Below are positions 34,680-47,290 of a stretch of DNA of 64,000 bases, in pieces. The translations under genes and the position numbers were made by a program. The first letter of the stretch is position 1; each line of letters begins with the position of its first letter. The DNA is from Epiperipatus broadwayi (taxonomy: Eukaryota > Onychophora > Udeonychophora > Euonychophora > Peripatidae). Location of the stretch: contig JAQFVV010006643.1 in assembly GCA_028023455.1 (NCBI GenBank), forward strand, positions 246,001 through 310,000, read 5' to 3'. The notes beneath the pieces were generated by a model. It saw only the letters and a program-made list of their open reading frames with translations. It searched no databases and was not told the DNA's origin.

Positions 34680-36450
34680 AACATGTCAGTTTTTCTAGCT
34701 TGAGCTTTTAACTTATCTTTTCTAAACCTCCAGGTCCAAATTTTTACGTCCCCACTCCTAATTGTTAAATTCTCCGTTTTATAAAATTTATGTATTCAAA
34801 ATACATAACATTGTTTCTTAATTCTATTTCTAAAAACTACAGAATAATCTAGATTTATTACTTTTGAAAGTAATCTAGATTTATTAAAATCCTATTCAGT
34901 TTTTTCAATAGCATGATATTTTTTATCACTTTTTCTATCAACAAATAATTTATTTTTCATGTACTCGAAAACATTCTCTTATTTTAAAATTTCATATTCT
35001 ATACTCTTATAATTTTCCCCAACCCATCTATTTTCATTACTTTAGCTTTAATTTCTGATTTTTATTTAATTCATATTTAATATATGAAAATGCTATCATA
35101 GCTTTAGAAAATTTGATACAATTAATCTTCTTTTCTATCGAGATCATATTCATTTAGCAACTTATTTAATAAAGACAATTTTTTATACCTTAATATATTT
35201 ACTCCCGAAAAAAATAAAATAAAAGCATTTTATCTTATAAATAATTTCTGATTAATTTACTAATATTTTAATAATCATCACTTTCTTCTGGATCTATAAA
35301 TTTTGCCTTTAAAATATTCTACTCATTCAGCAACAGCTTTTTAATGGTCAACAAAACAGATATTGCCTCCCCATTTTTTCAGTATTTTTTTCCAAAATGA
35401 TATATCGCTAGTTTCAATTGCAAACTATTTTTAAAACCAAATATGCCTAAAGATCGATTGAAAAATTAAGCAAACTATTTCAATAAAAAGCTACCACTTG
35501 GTGGTTTTTCATCACTTGTTATCCTCTTAACGTACTTTATTGCAATTTACTGTCAAACTCAATATTTAGAACTACAATGAGCAATTTATTTGTCGACATA
35601 TGTATTTTCAAGACTTGTATCGTTAACATCTTAGTTTTATGTCCCAAAATTCTTAGATTTCACTGCATTATGTTTTTTTTAAAAAAAATAGAAACACGAT
35701 TGTTGGTAAAAGATTTATTGACTATTATCCTAAACTATAAATTATAATGCAAACGTTTCTTATTTAAAAACTTTTCTTTCAAAACTTTTATCAATTCAAT
35801 TACAATCTCATAGATTTTTTTGTTATTTCTCTATTCATTACTGTTACTGTTCATATATTTCTGTACATTTTACTTTATTATTAACAACTTCATTTATATC
35901 TTTCAAATACTTTTTCATTCCTGTAACCTTATCTTTTCTATTCAAACTGTTTTATCCTTACCATAAGATAAAGCAAGAATATTATTCCCCTTTCGATGAT
36001 TTCGCTGTCTTTATTCTCTTTCTAGCCTCGTTCTCTGCTAAATTTTTATGCATACTTGCAGTGCATATTTATTTGCAACAGATATTTATTATTATTTTAT
36101 TAATTATCTTATTTAATCCAATGCTTTTATTTTTATTATAATCTACTACCAATTCTCTAGCTTCTTTTATATTTTCTTTGAATATATTATTTAATTGAAA
36201 TTATTTTTAGCCTTTTATATTAACCTACATTTTTATGATCATTTAATATTAACTTCTATATTCACCAAAACAGTTATCTACAATTTATTTATAATTTATT
36301 TTATTTCTGTTTTATTTTTTATTTTTTTATTTTAAATAATATTTTCAATTCTACCATTACAGAAATACACCCTTAGTAATGTTTGCAAATGTATTTTGTA
36401 TCAATATAAAATTCATGTAATATAAACTTTTATTATTTATAGCTTTCCAC
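34680..36450 (-). mobile_element. Probable LINE relic upstream of the chimera
   Basis: The plus strand is strongly T/C-biased here, so the minus strand is purine-rich like coding DNA of AT-rich LINEs. Minus-strand pieces look protein-like: NLAENEARKRIKTAKSSK (~36045), GMKKYLKDINEVVNN (~35910), EKTE...DFNKSRLLSKVINL (~34900), SGDVKIWTWRFRKDKLKAQA (~34720). None is a diagnostic motif, and the blocks are separated by stops. I infer an older LINE ORF, possibly a relative of the downstream one, into or beside which the chimera inserted. An unrelated pseudogene is possible. Confidence 0.35.
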
Positions 36451-36934
36451 ATAAATTCTTCTTGTATAACCAATTATATATATATAATAAGATCAAAAAG
36501 GCTCCTAGTTATCATTCTTATTTTCAGAAAAGGAAAAAAATATTTAGTAATGTTTTTGATAATAATGGAATTCAGTAATGAACAAGCAAAGAAATAGAAT
36601 AATGTTCAGTTACATTCAGTTTTAGAGCATAGCTAAAGCTGGAAAGGTTTGCTTTTTTGAAAAGAATGCTCTGCACAAAAACACACTAAGACTATATATT
36701 TAATGCTGACTATTTTCTTCTTCCAAGTAACAATTTGTAATTGCATATAGTTTATTACATGCTACTTTTTCTATAAAAATGACTTCCTTCATTTGTCTCA
36801 TTTATTTATTCAATCTCTCCCATAATTTTGTACAATTTTATATAATCTTTTCTATAACAGCATTTCAATCCTCCATTATATTTATATAATTTTTTTCAGT
36901 TGCTTTTTACTTTAAGTTTACACACTTTTTATTT
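36451..36934. other. AT-rich stretch, no gene seen
   Basis: No feature recognised; still T-rich on the plus strand. Confidence 0.4.
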
Positions 36935-37560
36935 TAACATTTTAATTATGATGATGAACATCTTATGATCTTCTGAGTGACAAACTATTTGATTGTTATT
37001 ATGATTATTAGATTTTAAGTACTAAACTACTTTTAATACTTAGAAATATAAACTTCTTGTGTTTTTAAAATAGTGCCTGCTCTGTTATAAATATTCCTAT
37101 CCTGAAATGTTGAAAAACATTAAAAAATGTTTTAACAGCATGTGCTAGAATAAAAATCTTCATAAAATTTTGACTTATATAATTATTAACTTCAGAGAGT
37201 GAATTGATTTAAATATCTTGTAGATAAAACCACTTCAACTATATCAGTTGTATATATGGGACTGTTATTGTTTCCAAATATATTGTATTAAAGTGAGACA
37301 ATGGTTTCCTATCAATGTTACATGATGTCATTAAAACAACTACATCTAAGGATTTTCTATAAAATTTTGCAAATATGATGACATGATTATTAGGATCCAC
37401 GATCTGTTCCTCACTATTATGGATATGATTCTACTAAAATTGCTTCTTATATGAGCTTATTATCTTCATTGGATTAATCATGTGAAGTGAATGAATAATA
37501 ACAGACTTTCTAAAAGAATATTTTATATTAAATATAAGTATGGTCTTTATGGATTAATTT
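36935..37560 (+). repeat. Diverged dispersed repeat, copy 1
   Basis: About 600 bp resemble 44615-45190 in the same orientation. Shared landmarks in order: TCTTATGATCT, GTTATAAATATT, GTTTTAACAG, TAAAACCA(C/T)TTC, AATGTTACAT, ATGAGCT and ATGTGAAGTGAATGAATAA. The copies differ by many substitutions and indels. No protein is conserved. Unclassified interspersed repeat. Confidence 0.6.
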
Positions 37561-37606
37561 CCATCAGGGGAAAGTAAAATAATAATTAAATTGAAGTGTG
37601 TATGTT

Positions 37607-37742
37607 TAGTCTATCACTTTTTTTTTCATATGTCATAGCACCGGCCGGGACGCGAACCCACAACCGTCTGCAACCAACTTCTTGCTTGCAAGGCGGCCGC
37701 GATGACCTCTCGGCTAACAGCACTTGACTAGTCTATCACTTT
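37607..37742 (-). mobile_element. tRNA-derived SINE with perfect 14-bp target duplication
   Basis: The SINE body is about 37621-37728 and is flanked by TAGTCTATCACTTT at 37607-37620 and 37729-37742 without mismatch. Minus strand order: GTCAAGTGCTGTTAGCCGAG, anticodon-arm-like GCCTTGCAAGC, a long variable-arm-like section, GTGGGTTCGCGTCCC (B box), CGGTGCTATGACATATGAAA and poly-A. Very close to the copies at 2.35 and 55.2 kb. The intact duplication indicates a young LINE-type (TPRT) insertion. This copy is the best reference for the family in this window. Confidence 0.92.
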
Positions 37743-40059
37743 GATAGTCAAAAACTCACATCTTCTAAGTAAAAGATCACTCATATTTAATCTTTTAATT
37801 AGTTTTATTTATGTGTTGATATTTTTAATCATGATAGCCATATTATTAAAGTAATAAGTCAACATAAATTCTCACTTGTGATGGCGATATATCCTGCAAT
37901 TAGGTGTATTTTTTACAAAATACTAATTACATTTCCTGATCACCATTACCTAATATTGAAAAATAATTCAATTTGCCAAAAATATTTTTTTATTTATTTT
38001 GATCTACAATGATCTTCAGTGCCACTTTTTTAATTTACAGAATTACCTTGAAGGTCCAAGTTTGATTCTCTTTCAACTTGAGGAAACAAAGCTCTTAAAT
38101 ATGATATTGCACAAAGTAATTAAGCTAATTTAGTAACTATGTTTATATTATGGAAAATGATACTGATAATTAAATTAAAATAGGTTCTATTTAACTTAAC
38201 AATTGCTATATTAAGGTAACATAATATTACAAAACATAGGATATTAAAACAGTACATCTACTAGTTGCTTTATGAATATATTAAAATATTTCTATTATTC
38301 CCTATTAAGCATGGGATATTACTTAACTAATATAATTTTTAGAATTGTTTGTGCAGTGATTTGGATTTAACATTACCCATAAAACATTAATTAACAAAAT
38401 CTATTTTTTTTTTATCTCAAATACATGAGGAGAATATCACAAAATTTACCTATTACATTAAAATATAAGATAAGAAAAAAAATATTATGTTTTTAAGGCT
38501 TTTTTACACGATTGAAAGAAAAATAAACATTATTGATAATATTGATTGCATGTGCTTATAGATATTTCAATTCCATGTCAGTCTTTATAGATAAATATTA
38601 ACTTCAATGTCTTTTCATTCTGATCAACCCTATTTTTTTCAATTTTACAAACATAATTCAGGATTTATTTGACTTGTAATTTCCAAATACATTCAACAGA
38701 TAACTTTTTTTCAGATTAATTTAATGGTGGTAACGGTGAATTTATAGGTTTATAAGAGTTTTTAATTTTCAATGTGATATCCAATCTTTTTACAGCTAAG
38801 GAGACAATTTTGGAATTAAATCAGAATATTTTCTATGATGGCAGGCAAAACTTTATGCTAGGCCTAAAGCAGAGGCAGTTTTTTCTGAGTGCTACATAGT
38901 TGGATGACAACAATGCAGATGCATTCTTAGGATGCTTTACCCAAATATGTTCACCAAGATAGAGTTACAAGTGAACTTGGTCAGGGCTTTAATAAAATGT
39001 AATTAAAAACTAATGTCTAAAGTGTTGATTAGATAAAATGACAGAGCATAAATCACTATGTTAAACAACCGACAAACAATACGAAAATCATATTTCTGTT
39101 TGATTTATTCAGAATTTCTGTCAGTAATTCCAACTAGAATGCAAACATATCAATACTCTACTCATTTTGAGCCCTCATGTTCTGAGCTAAGCAAAGCAGA
39201 GTCATTACAATGAGAACTGTGATGTTGATGCCAGGAGGTAAAATATTCATATACAATATTTTTTAGGAACAAGTCATGCCTGAATATGAGTTAATAAAGC
39301 TCAAACTCCAAACATTCAACTAAACTCTTATGAATAACTGTTTGGCGAGATTTTCTCAGACAAGATTTGGTGCGTGGTGATCAGGATAAGAAGCATATGA
39401 TTTGAACATTATAATCAAGATACATTTTTAATTAAATGTCATTAATTGAAATTCAAATGTCAATTAATCTTTGGGTAAACTGACAAGATAATATTGTTTT
39501 AGCATAATTCATATATATACCAGACTATTATCTGTGCATTGATATATGTGTAGATACATGAGTCATCAGTATAAATACCATTATCAGGATCAGTGGAAAC
39601 AATTCTCGGTAGCATATATTACAAGTGGTTGGGTTACATGGCACACAGCAACATAGTTGTGTTCACACACACATACACACACAAAGTAAAGGAAAAGTAG
39701 AAATAAACACAGACAAAAATTGTTGTAGATTTCTGGATTTAAAGTGAAATTTCACTATAAAATAGATAGTTAAAAAAGAACTAATATTTTTATTATTTAT
39801 AATTCTGATTTTGAACTTAAAAACAAGCATGATTTATTTTTTATTGATGTTTGTATACATACCTATTAACTATTTTTGAAAACTTTGCAGCTTATGCTTT
39901 GGTAAGACTGTCAAACTTGCTTTCAAAAAGATTAAAGAGATAAGAAAAACAATTTAATTAAAATTTCAAAGTTGCTTTCAAAAGAATTAGAATTGTTTTT
40001 AATAAAAAAACAGTTTTTAAGTTAGTGATTTATCACTTCAATCACTTATAAAAAGATTA
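37743..40059. other. AT-rich stretch with one possible short coding relic
   Basis: At ~38796-38960 a plus frame reads AKETILELNQNIFYDGRQNF, then MLGLKQRQFFLSAT, a TAG stop, then LDDNNADAFLGCFTQICSPR. It follows a pyrimidine-AG (CCAATCTTTTTACAG) that could be a splice acceptor. I recognise no family; it could be an exon remnant, TE debris or chance. A (CA)n-like run lies at 39664-39682. Nothing else seen. Confidence 0.3.
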
Positions 40060-40690
40060 TTTAGTTTGGCTTGTAGTTTTTGTAAATGTTGGCCAGAAGA
40101 GTCTGGTATTAAGTTTGGCTTTTAGTTTTTGTAAGAAGTGGCAGCAAGTAGCTGTTCAAAGTGGACAGCTGCAAGTTGGTTTTAATATTTTGAGAAGCAG
40201 TATGCCAAATTGACCAGCTGCAAAGTCTGGTTTTTAGTTGGCTAATATCTATCTGCAAAGTTGCCTAAAATATTTTATGAAGTAATAGTGTGCTGTAGTT
40301 AGCAGTAAATAACTGGACAGAGAGTTGTTAGCAGAGATGGTTTCCAAACTATACAGATAGCTTTCATAAAGATGTAGCTGAAGTTAAGACAGGAGGAGGC
40401 AAAAGCTGCTGATTCACTATACTGGAGTTTGGAACTTAGAAGGAAAACCAACTTCTCCATCTCTAAAGCCTTAAATGTAAATAAAATAGTTTGCTGAGCT
40501 GAAGCTCATCAAATCCTAAACAGTAGATAATTGATTGAATGCAAACATACCTGATTATGCCTTTCCTAATGCTAACAATTACCTGGACTGGCCTCCATCA
40601 AGAGAAACAATCAGCTTGATGAAGTAGTTATATATATGCTGCTATAACTATATGCAGAGAAGCACCAATAAATGTATATACAAAAGTGAG
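40060..40690 (+). other. GC-richer unique block, possible solo LTR or transcript end
   Basis: About 40% GC by eye, clearly above its flanks. It begins with a ~48-bp imperfect duplication (AGTTTGGCTTGTAGTTTTTG / AGTTTGGCTTTTAGTTTTTG at 40063 and 40111) and ends with GCACCAATAAATGTATATAC, containing an AATAAA signal. No reading frame or tRNA primer site is recognised, and clear TG...CA ends with target duplications were not found. An LTR, an untranslated exon or an unclassified repeat are all possible. Confidence 0.25.
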
Positions 40691-42399
40691 TTTTTAAATA
40701 ATTCATTTAAAAGACAGTTTAAAATTTCTATATTTAATTTAAGGACATTGTGATTAGCTGAATGTGGTCTGTGATATATATATCAAGATTGATAGCATTA
40801 TATATAATAACAAAATTTTAAATAATTTCTTTTTTTAAAAATGACATTTAAAAAAAAATACCAGAAAATATTTTTGCTTGAATTAAAAATAAAGAAGTAA
40901 AGTATTAATAGACAATTCTATAATCTAAATTTAAAGATATTGATAATTAATCAATCAACAAGTACCTATCAAACAAAAATTGACTTTATATTTTTAAAAG
41001 AAAAAAAAAGTTGATAGTATTTATTTTTTTAAGAAACTAATCGTTAAAGAGTGAAACTTATTATAAAATAACAAATGTAATTTATATGATTTCCAAATGG
41101 AATTAACTGAAAATAATTTTTAATAACTTTATTTTGATAAAATGAAATGTATGATATAGACATCAGAGTATGCCTGCAATTAAATATGCACACACATGTA
41201 TGCTAAATATTATTTAATCAGGTATTTTATTTTATGATAATTTAAACATGTTCATTTTATATCAAGCCACATGCTGTGTGCTGAATGGGTTTTAATGGAA
41301 CATATATAATAACTTGAATTTTGTATATTATTTATGTAAATCACAATGTGATAATTTGAATTTTGTATATGACTCAAAATCAAAAAGCTTAATTGATATG
41401 TGTATAGACTTATTCTAGAGACTTTAATTTCATTTTTTTTGTTGTTGTTAATAAACTTGAATTCTTTGTTCAAATTATACTTACTTTTAAATGGTTTTTA
41501 GGGTATTATATTTGCATCATCTTTTGGTGACCATGCAGTGATAGAGCTTATGTTCTCTGAGCTACATTTGTGCATAATGGTCTGATATATAAATGGAGAT
41601 ATACATTAGTGCTTTTGGGCATCCAGTGATAATAAATCACCATCGTGATTGGCACATAAGATTATATTCTTTAAAACCACACTGTACTGCATTTTATTTA
41701 GTCTAGTTTATTAGAAATTAAGTTTATAGTTGACCAGTATAGTAATGGTACTATGTGACTAGAGCATTGATGATGATCAGCATGTTTTAATATCCCAGCA
41801 TTATGTTTTTATGGTTGTGTATTTTGATGGATTAGCACTTAGTTTGTGCATCCAAACTATGTTTAAATAAATGCCCCAAGTTGGCAAAGGTTCAATAGTT
41901 AGCCTGGTCTATAGAAGACCCATTTCCAATCCAGTCATCAGGTTGACTGTTGATTTATATTTTTTATTGTTCAGATCCCATCATAAGATTGACTGTTGAT
42001 GTAGTTTGATTGATGCTTATTTATGATGATGAATAATATTACTTTTGAATGAGTACCTTTACTTTTTATAATGTTGGATGCATAGTTAATGATACTTTTA
42101 GTTGCTCTAAGGAGTAACTGGACTGATCTCACAGATATTTCAGGATTTAGTGCTATCTTGAATATATAAATTCTTATATATATTTGGATATTAACATTAT
42201 TTAATATCTTCTCACTTTAATATTTTTACCAATAATAATTCTATATTTTTAATCTAATATCTCTGTATTTTAATATCTTCATTAATTGAAATATTTTAGT
42301 AACTTAGGGATGACCAACTCATTTCTTAATCTGTTACAATATATATACCATGTCAACTCAACATTATATGTAATATCTTAATCTTAATCAATTAAATGC
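40691..42399. other. AT-rich stretch, no gene seen
   Basis: 41520-42010 is slightly less AT-rich and contains a repeated GGTTGACTGTTGAT / GATTGACTGTTGAT pair (~41941 and 41989). No family recognised. Confidence 0.4.
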
Positions 42400-42815
42400 T
42401 GTTAGATAAATCTGTCAGCACCCCTTCACTTATTAGATTGCTATGCCAATGCAGAATGATTCCTTGCATGACTTATTCCAGTTGTTTATAGGGATTAACA
42501 GATCTAGCAAGTTATTAAACAAATATGAAATCTATTACAATCCAGATATAAATACGGTCTCATTTATTCTTAGTTCTAATTTTTATGGGAGAATTATATA
42601 TATATATATATTCATTTTAATGTTCATTCAAGTAAAGACTTTTTAATTTAAATATAATTAAATACAATATATCCAGACATTAATTCATTAATCTTCCAGC
42701 ACTCCTGCATTCATTAGATTGCTATGTTACTACAACCACATTCTTTTGCATTAGCAAATTTATCAGGTTTTGAACAAAAATGAAATCCATTACAAATCAA
42801 AAGTTTTAATTTATC
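42400..42815 (+). repeat. Diverged direct repeat, two ~125-bp copies
   Basis: 42418-42545 and 42697-42810 share CAGCACYCCT, CATTAGATTGCTATG, AYTCYTTGCAT, AGCAARTT, AACAAAWATGAAATCYATTA in the same order. About 150 bp of other sequence, with a (TA)n at 42596-42611, separates them. Unclassified. Confidence 0.6.
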
Positions 42816-44099
42816 AAGCAATCCTTTATAGATGGCAGAGTTCAAATTACAAGTAAACAACAATGGACACCACTTTTCATTTGCCATTAACATTTTAAAG
42901 CGATGGTAATTCAGATCATGCAATCAATAGAAACAAATAAACCCAAATGTTACTACAGCTCTTATCAATAAACGTTGTTCTGAGATGTTTATTTAAATTG
43001 TTAGCAGCAAATCAGACACATTTTCATACTTTAAAAGATTTATTTATTTGTAATTTGAACTTGTAATGTATGAAACACTATTGGATACATTTAAATGATA
43101 CATTGTCATGAGATTTGCTATATGATTACAGTATAACAATATACATATTTGTGTGCGTATTATATGCTTAATAATTGATACAAATAAATTTCCAAGTATA
43201 ATTTTCATCACGGAAACAAGAGCTAAGTCAATGATTAACTTAATCATTAATACTTTTTATCTTCATGACAAGATTGGGGAGAGGGGACATCAGTTAAACT
43301 GCATAAAATTACGATGCCTCAATTCAGATAAGATTTTTTCGAGCGTAATAATTTAATCTAAAAAACTAAATACTCCAGTGAAGTAAATGCTTTACACAAT
43401 GACATCCTGATTAACGTAAATGCAAAATTTTGTAAAATTGAATGAAATAACAAATAAATATCACTTGAACAAGACTATATATATATCGTGTGTAATGAAT
43501 TAATAAAAACTATATCTACTATATCAAAGTATTTTTTTAATATATATTTCCTACTAATTAAAGAATTAAAATAAACTTTTAACTTCCCGAGGGGAAAAAC
43601 AAGCAGTTTTCTTTATATATATATTATAGTTTAATACAATTTTAAATTGTTCGAAAAAGTTAATATGTATAAAATATTTTTATTTTATTTTGTATGATTT
43701 AAAATTTTCATTGACGTAGCCAATGATTAAACCATTGTGAATTGCTACTGATGATGATCACATGTTATCAGATGGGATAGCAATCAATTACCCGGTCACG
43801 ATCTCTATTTATACTTAAAGAATTTAATATGCAAACATATTTGCAAATGTTTTATAGTTTGATTTTATTGATTTCATAAGTTAAAATTTATTTTAAAATA
43901 AAATCCATTTTAATTTAAATTAGGTTGTTTAAATGATTATTGATTATTTTTACATTTAAAAATCGTGTTTCAATTTAATTTTTGCTTTAGTATTTATTTA
44001 TACTCAAATATAAATTTTAAAAACTTAATTCTTTTTTTATTTTTTCATTTCTTTATGCATTGATTAATTCTTATATAATAATTAAATATATATCCTTTT
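42816..44099. other. AT-rich stretch, no gene seen
   Basis: No recognised coding, tRNA or repeat structure. Confidence 0.4.
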
Positions 44100-44250
44100 C
44101 TAACTAAATAACAGTCTTCTTCAGAGCTATAACATATAATTAATGGTAAAACCATCTTACAGTTTCATTTGATCAACAGTCTATATATAAGTTAGACCCC
44201 TGAAAAAGATTGCTGGTCAGTCGAAACTGTAAGGTTTTGTAAAGTCAAGA
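44100..44250 (+). repeat. Inverted repeat with hammerhead-like motif
   Basis: AAAACCATCTTACAGTTTCA (~44149) mirrors CAGTCGAAACTGTAAGGTTTT (~44219-44237). Between and within lies CCCCTGAAAAAGATTG then CTGGTCAGTCGAAACTGT. GATTG and CAGTC pair as a 5-bp stem closed by CTGGT, between a CTGANNA-like box and a GAAA box, the layout of a type I hammerhead ribozyme. One core base is off (A where the CUGANGA box has its second G) and there is one extra A. A mirrored CTTCTTCAG occurs upstream at ~44116. Such hammerheads are known in the terminal repeats of Penelope-like elements. Confidence 0.4.
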
Positions 44251-44374
44251 ATAATAAATTATTGCTTTGTAAAAAATGTATAAAGAGAGGAGGATTTATT
44301 TGTTATAAATAAAAATGGTTAATTTAAAAAATAAAAATGTTGTCAACCATTAATAAAGTTTCTTAAAAAGTTTA

Positions 44375-44440
44375 GTACAGTGGTTAGACTGATAGATTAG
44401 AGAACTAAAAAGATTACCATATCAAATCTTAATCTGTTAT
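44375..44440 (+). repeat. tRNA-like SINE fragment (weak)
   Basis: TTAGTACAGTGGTTAGACTG is a good A-box/D-arm. ~40 bases later CCATATCAAATCTTA is a poor B box. Acceptor stem not seen. Confidence 0.35.
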
Positions 44441-44614
44441 TGCTGATGCTGAAATGTCATATGACTTCAAGGTGATTAATCATTTGATTATTCTTATTTT
44501 TTTACTTAAGTTGTGTTAATTTTTAAAAATGTTTAAATTTGTATATGATTAGAATTATCATTACAAGACTTTTAAATTACTAATCACTTTCAACATAATT
44601 TCTATTTTATTGTT

Positions 44615-45190
44615 TTGATTATACTGCTGGAATATCTTATGATCTCTCAAATGGTAAACCACTTGGTTATTATTATAATTATGGGTTTTAATGTGCATTT
44701 AAATGACCATGATATCTCCTAAATGTCTTTTTAAAATTTATAGAATATAAAAGTTGACTGTTTTAAAATCTAAAATAGCATCTATTTTGTTATAAATATT
44801 GCTTCTCCAGGATGCTATTAAAACTCAAGTGTTTTAACAGTCTGTGATAGAAACAATTAGTTTAAATATCATGGCATCCTTTAAAAATAAAATAGATAAA
44901 ACCATTTCTACTAAATTGGTTACATGTAGGTCATTACTTTTTTATATGTATTGCATGGAAATGAAAATAGACTTCACTTTAATGTTACATAAAGGCACTA
45001 TATGACCATTATTTAAAAATGGTAATATAATAATGACGTGGTTATTCGGATACAAGTATATTCCTCAATTTTTAGAATGTTATTTTACTGATTCTACTTT
45101 TTTATGAGCTCTTCAGTATTCAGTTAAGCATGTGAAGTGAATGAATAACAGCAAATTTCCTAAAAGTATGTTTTTATTGTAGGCTGAATG
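44615..45190 (+). repeat. Diverged dispersed repeat, copy 2
   Basis: Same family as 36935-37560; see the landmarks there. The end ATGTGAAGTGAATGAATAACA is the best conserved part. A further piece resembling the start of the unit (GCTGAAATGTCATATGACTT near 44450) suggests partial tandem duplication. Confidence 0.6.
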
Positions 45191-45509
45191 GAAATGTTTA
45201 TATTCAGTATATTATATAGTGTTTAAAATTACTACAACTCTTTAAAATAAATTATTTTCTCATTTAAAGCCTTTAAGTAGCCTTCTGTAGAGCAAATGCT
45301 GTCAATATCATTTTACTGTTTTTATTTGTTAAAAAATAAACAAATATAAATGTCTATTTATAATAAGGATTAAATTTAAATGCTATGCTAGATATAAAAA
45401 CCTTAATATAATCAATAAATAAACAATATTAAATAGGGTAATTTCTTTTTATTTTAACATCATTATTACTAAAAACATTATATATATAATACTGATAATT
45501 AGAAAATGT
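45191..45509. other. AT-rich stretch, no gene seen
   Basis: Nothing recognised. Confidence 0.4.
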
Positions 45510-45985
45510 TTGTCTAGTGCCTACTCATCCAATATCCCCATTCTAGTTTCTGGCTTGTGGCTTTTTGTTAGTGAGGAGCCTTGGATCTGAGAGCACTGCA
45601 TCTAGATCTTAGGGTCTAATGCAAGCCTCCAGAAGCCACCTTTTATTTCTACTTAACTATAAAACTATGAGAATAAAATTGAAAACACAATAATATTTTC
45701 AATCTAAGCTCAATAGCCTATATAGTCTATGAGTCTGAAATCAGTTCAATACCCATACTATTTGGTGTTTTTGGTTCTTTTTAACAACCATAGCCACCGC
45801 TATCCTATTAGGCAGGATTGGTGTTAAACCACTAAACATCACATGATAGTGATATTGGATGAGTAGGCATGAGATAGGGATTTTATGCACAAGCCTTATA
45901 GCATACAGTGATTACTCTGGCTTGCACTAAGTGGCACTACAGTATTGAGAGTTTTGCCTGTTTTAATAACAGTTATGAGCAAGCA
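45510..45985 (-). mobile_element. Inverted-repeat element, copy B
   Basis: Shares several hundred bases with 58735-59415 in the opposite orientation: CCTTGGATCTGAGAGCACTG (45579; reverse complement near 59235), AACCATAGCCACCGCTATCC (45786; reverse complement near 59030), TTTTATGCACAAGCCTT and ATTACTCTGGCTTGCAC. Its own ends carry an inverted pair: TGCCTACTCATCCAATATCC at 45521 against GGATGAGTAGGCA at ~45857. No protein coded. Probably a long-TIR non-autonomous DNA transposon. Confidence 0.7.
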
Positions 45986-47159
45986 TAAGAAATGGTGATC
46001 ATGTGACTTTCATTTTTTCCAATATATCTTCCATTATCCAAGATTATTTAGATTTCTTTAACTGAATAGTACATATTTACTGTTTTCTATTTTTAATAAT
46101 CCTTTTTAATCCTTCAACACTTATCAGAACTACTAATATATTCCTCATCTTTATCAATACTTTTTATTGCATTTTCACATGTTAAATTAAATTTTCTTTT
46201 TTCCATTTTTCTCAATTTATTTTTAAGTCTCTGCTTACACATCTTATCTCTCTTTTTATTCTTTTTACATTTAATTTAAATCATAACCAAATTATTGTCT
46301 GAGTTTACATCAGCACAAGGCAAAGCATATGAAATTATGGATAGAGAAGTATAGAAGAGGAAAATATAAAAGACTTTTAGTTAAGAATATCTTCAGCCAT
46401 GGAATTCTGAGGAAGAAAAAGATATCATTCATTTGTCAAAAATAAGTAATTACATGATCCATTTAATTTTACAAGACATTCAAAATTACAACATGATCAT
46501 TCATTTAAGTTTTGTCTCCTGAGAATCATAAAAGAGGAAAGACAAAAACGAGAAAATCAAAGTAATAATTACATTTAGTTGACAAAAATTATAAAAATGA
46601 GCAAAAGACTGCAGCATATTATAATAAATTTTTTAAAAAAATAGTTTCCCAAGAGGTCATTTAAATGATCAGAGGTTTCTCTAATTAAAAGCTAATGATA
46701 AAACAAAACGTTTCCATTGTTTACATTGGCTTGATTTCTTTATTAACCGACTGCTGTGAAAAAGAAAACGTGGACTTTCATAAGTTCAAGAAAACTAAAA
46801 CTTCATATTTATCAAAATTCAAGAACAGCCCCTAAAGTTGGAGTCATGCAGACAAAAAGTGCTTTCTTTTTTAAAAAAAAAAAAACGTTGTTAAAATTAT
46901 TTTTCAAAATTAAACAAAATAAATAAATCTTTCTTATTTGTAGTGCTCTGTTAGATTACTGGAAAATTCTACCAAAATGACTTAATTTTTTCTTCCAATT
47001 TTTCAAAATGACTTTACATTGTTATTTTTGATGATCTGACTATGAAATATTAATTTCTGCAATTAACAATATTTTGAACAATTCTAGACTTAAAAAAATT
47101 GAAATAATAAAATTATACTCTAAAATTTAAATTCAGAAATATATATTGTGTTTTTCCAA
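45986..47159. other. AT-rich stretch, no gene seen
   Basis: On the minus strand 46274-46105 is an open, lysine-rich piece containing MCKQRLKNKLRKMEKRKFNL. Low complexity and no family, so I do not call it. Confidence 0.35.
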
Positions 47160-47290
47160 TAATACATATCATCATCTTAATCATTGTCAACCATTTATCA
47201 ATCCAATACAGGATGGTCTCTCCAAGTTCAATCCATCTTCTCCAATTTCTAGCCTTTCTTCTCCACATCACCCCTGCATATATCATTGGT
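47160..47290 (+). repeat. LINE 3'-tail/SINE fragment of the CATCAT...TCCAATACAGGAT type
   Basis: ATCATCATCTTAATCATTGT, then CAACCATTTATCAATCCAAT, ACAGGATGGTCTCTCCAAGT and CCAATTTCTAGCC resemble a very widespread animal repeat whose consensus is roughly (CAT)n, C-A-x-C-C-x-T-x-G-T-C-A-x-T-C-C-A-C-T-G-C-A-G-G-A, then x-x-G-x-C-T-C-T-C-C. That repeat derives from 3' ends of RTE-like LINEs. The identification is from memory of the pattern only. Confidence 0.45.

Noticed and set aside
46105-46274. Lysine-rich minus-strand open stretch
   Set aside because: Purine-rich low-complexity DNA explains it; no domain and no neighbouring LINE motif.
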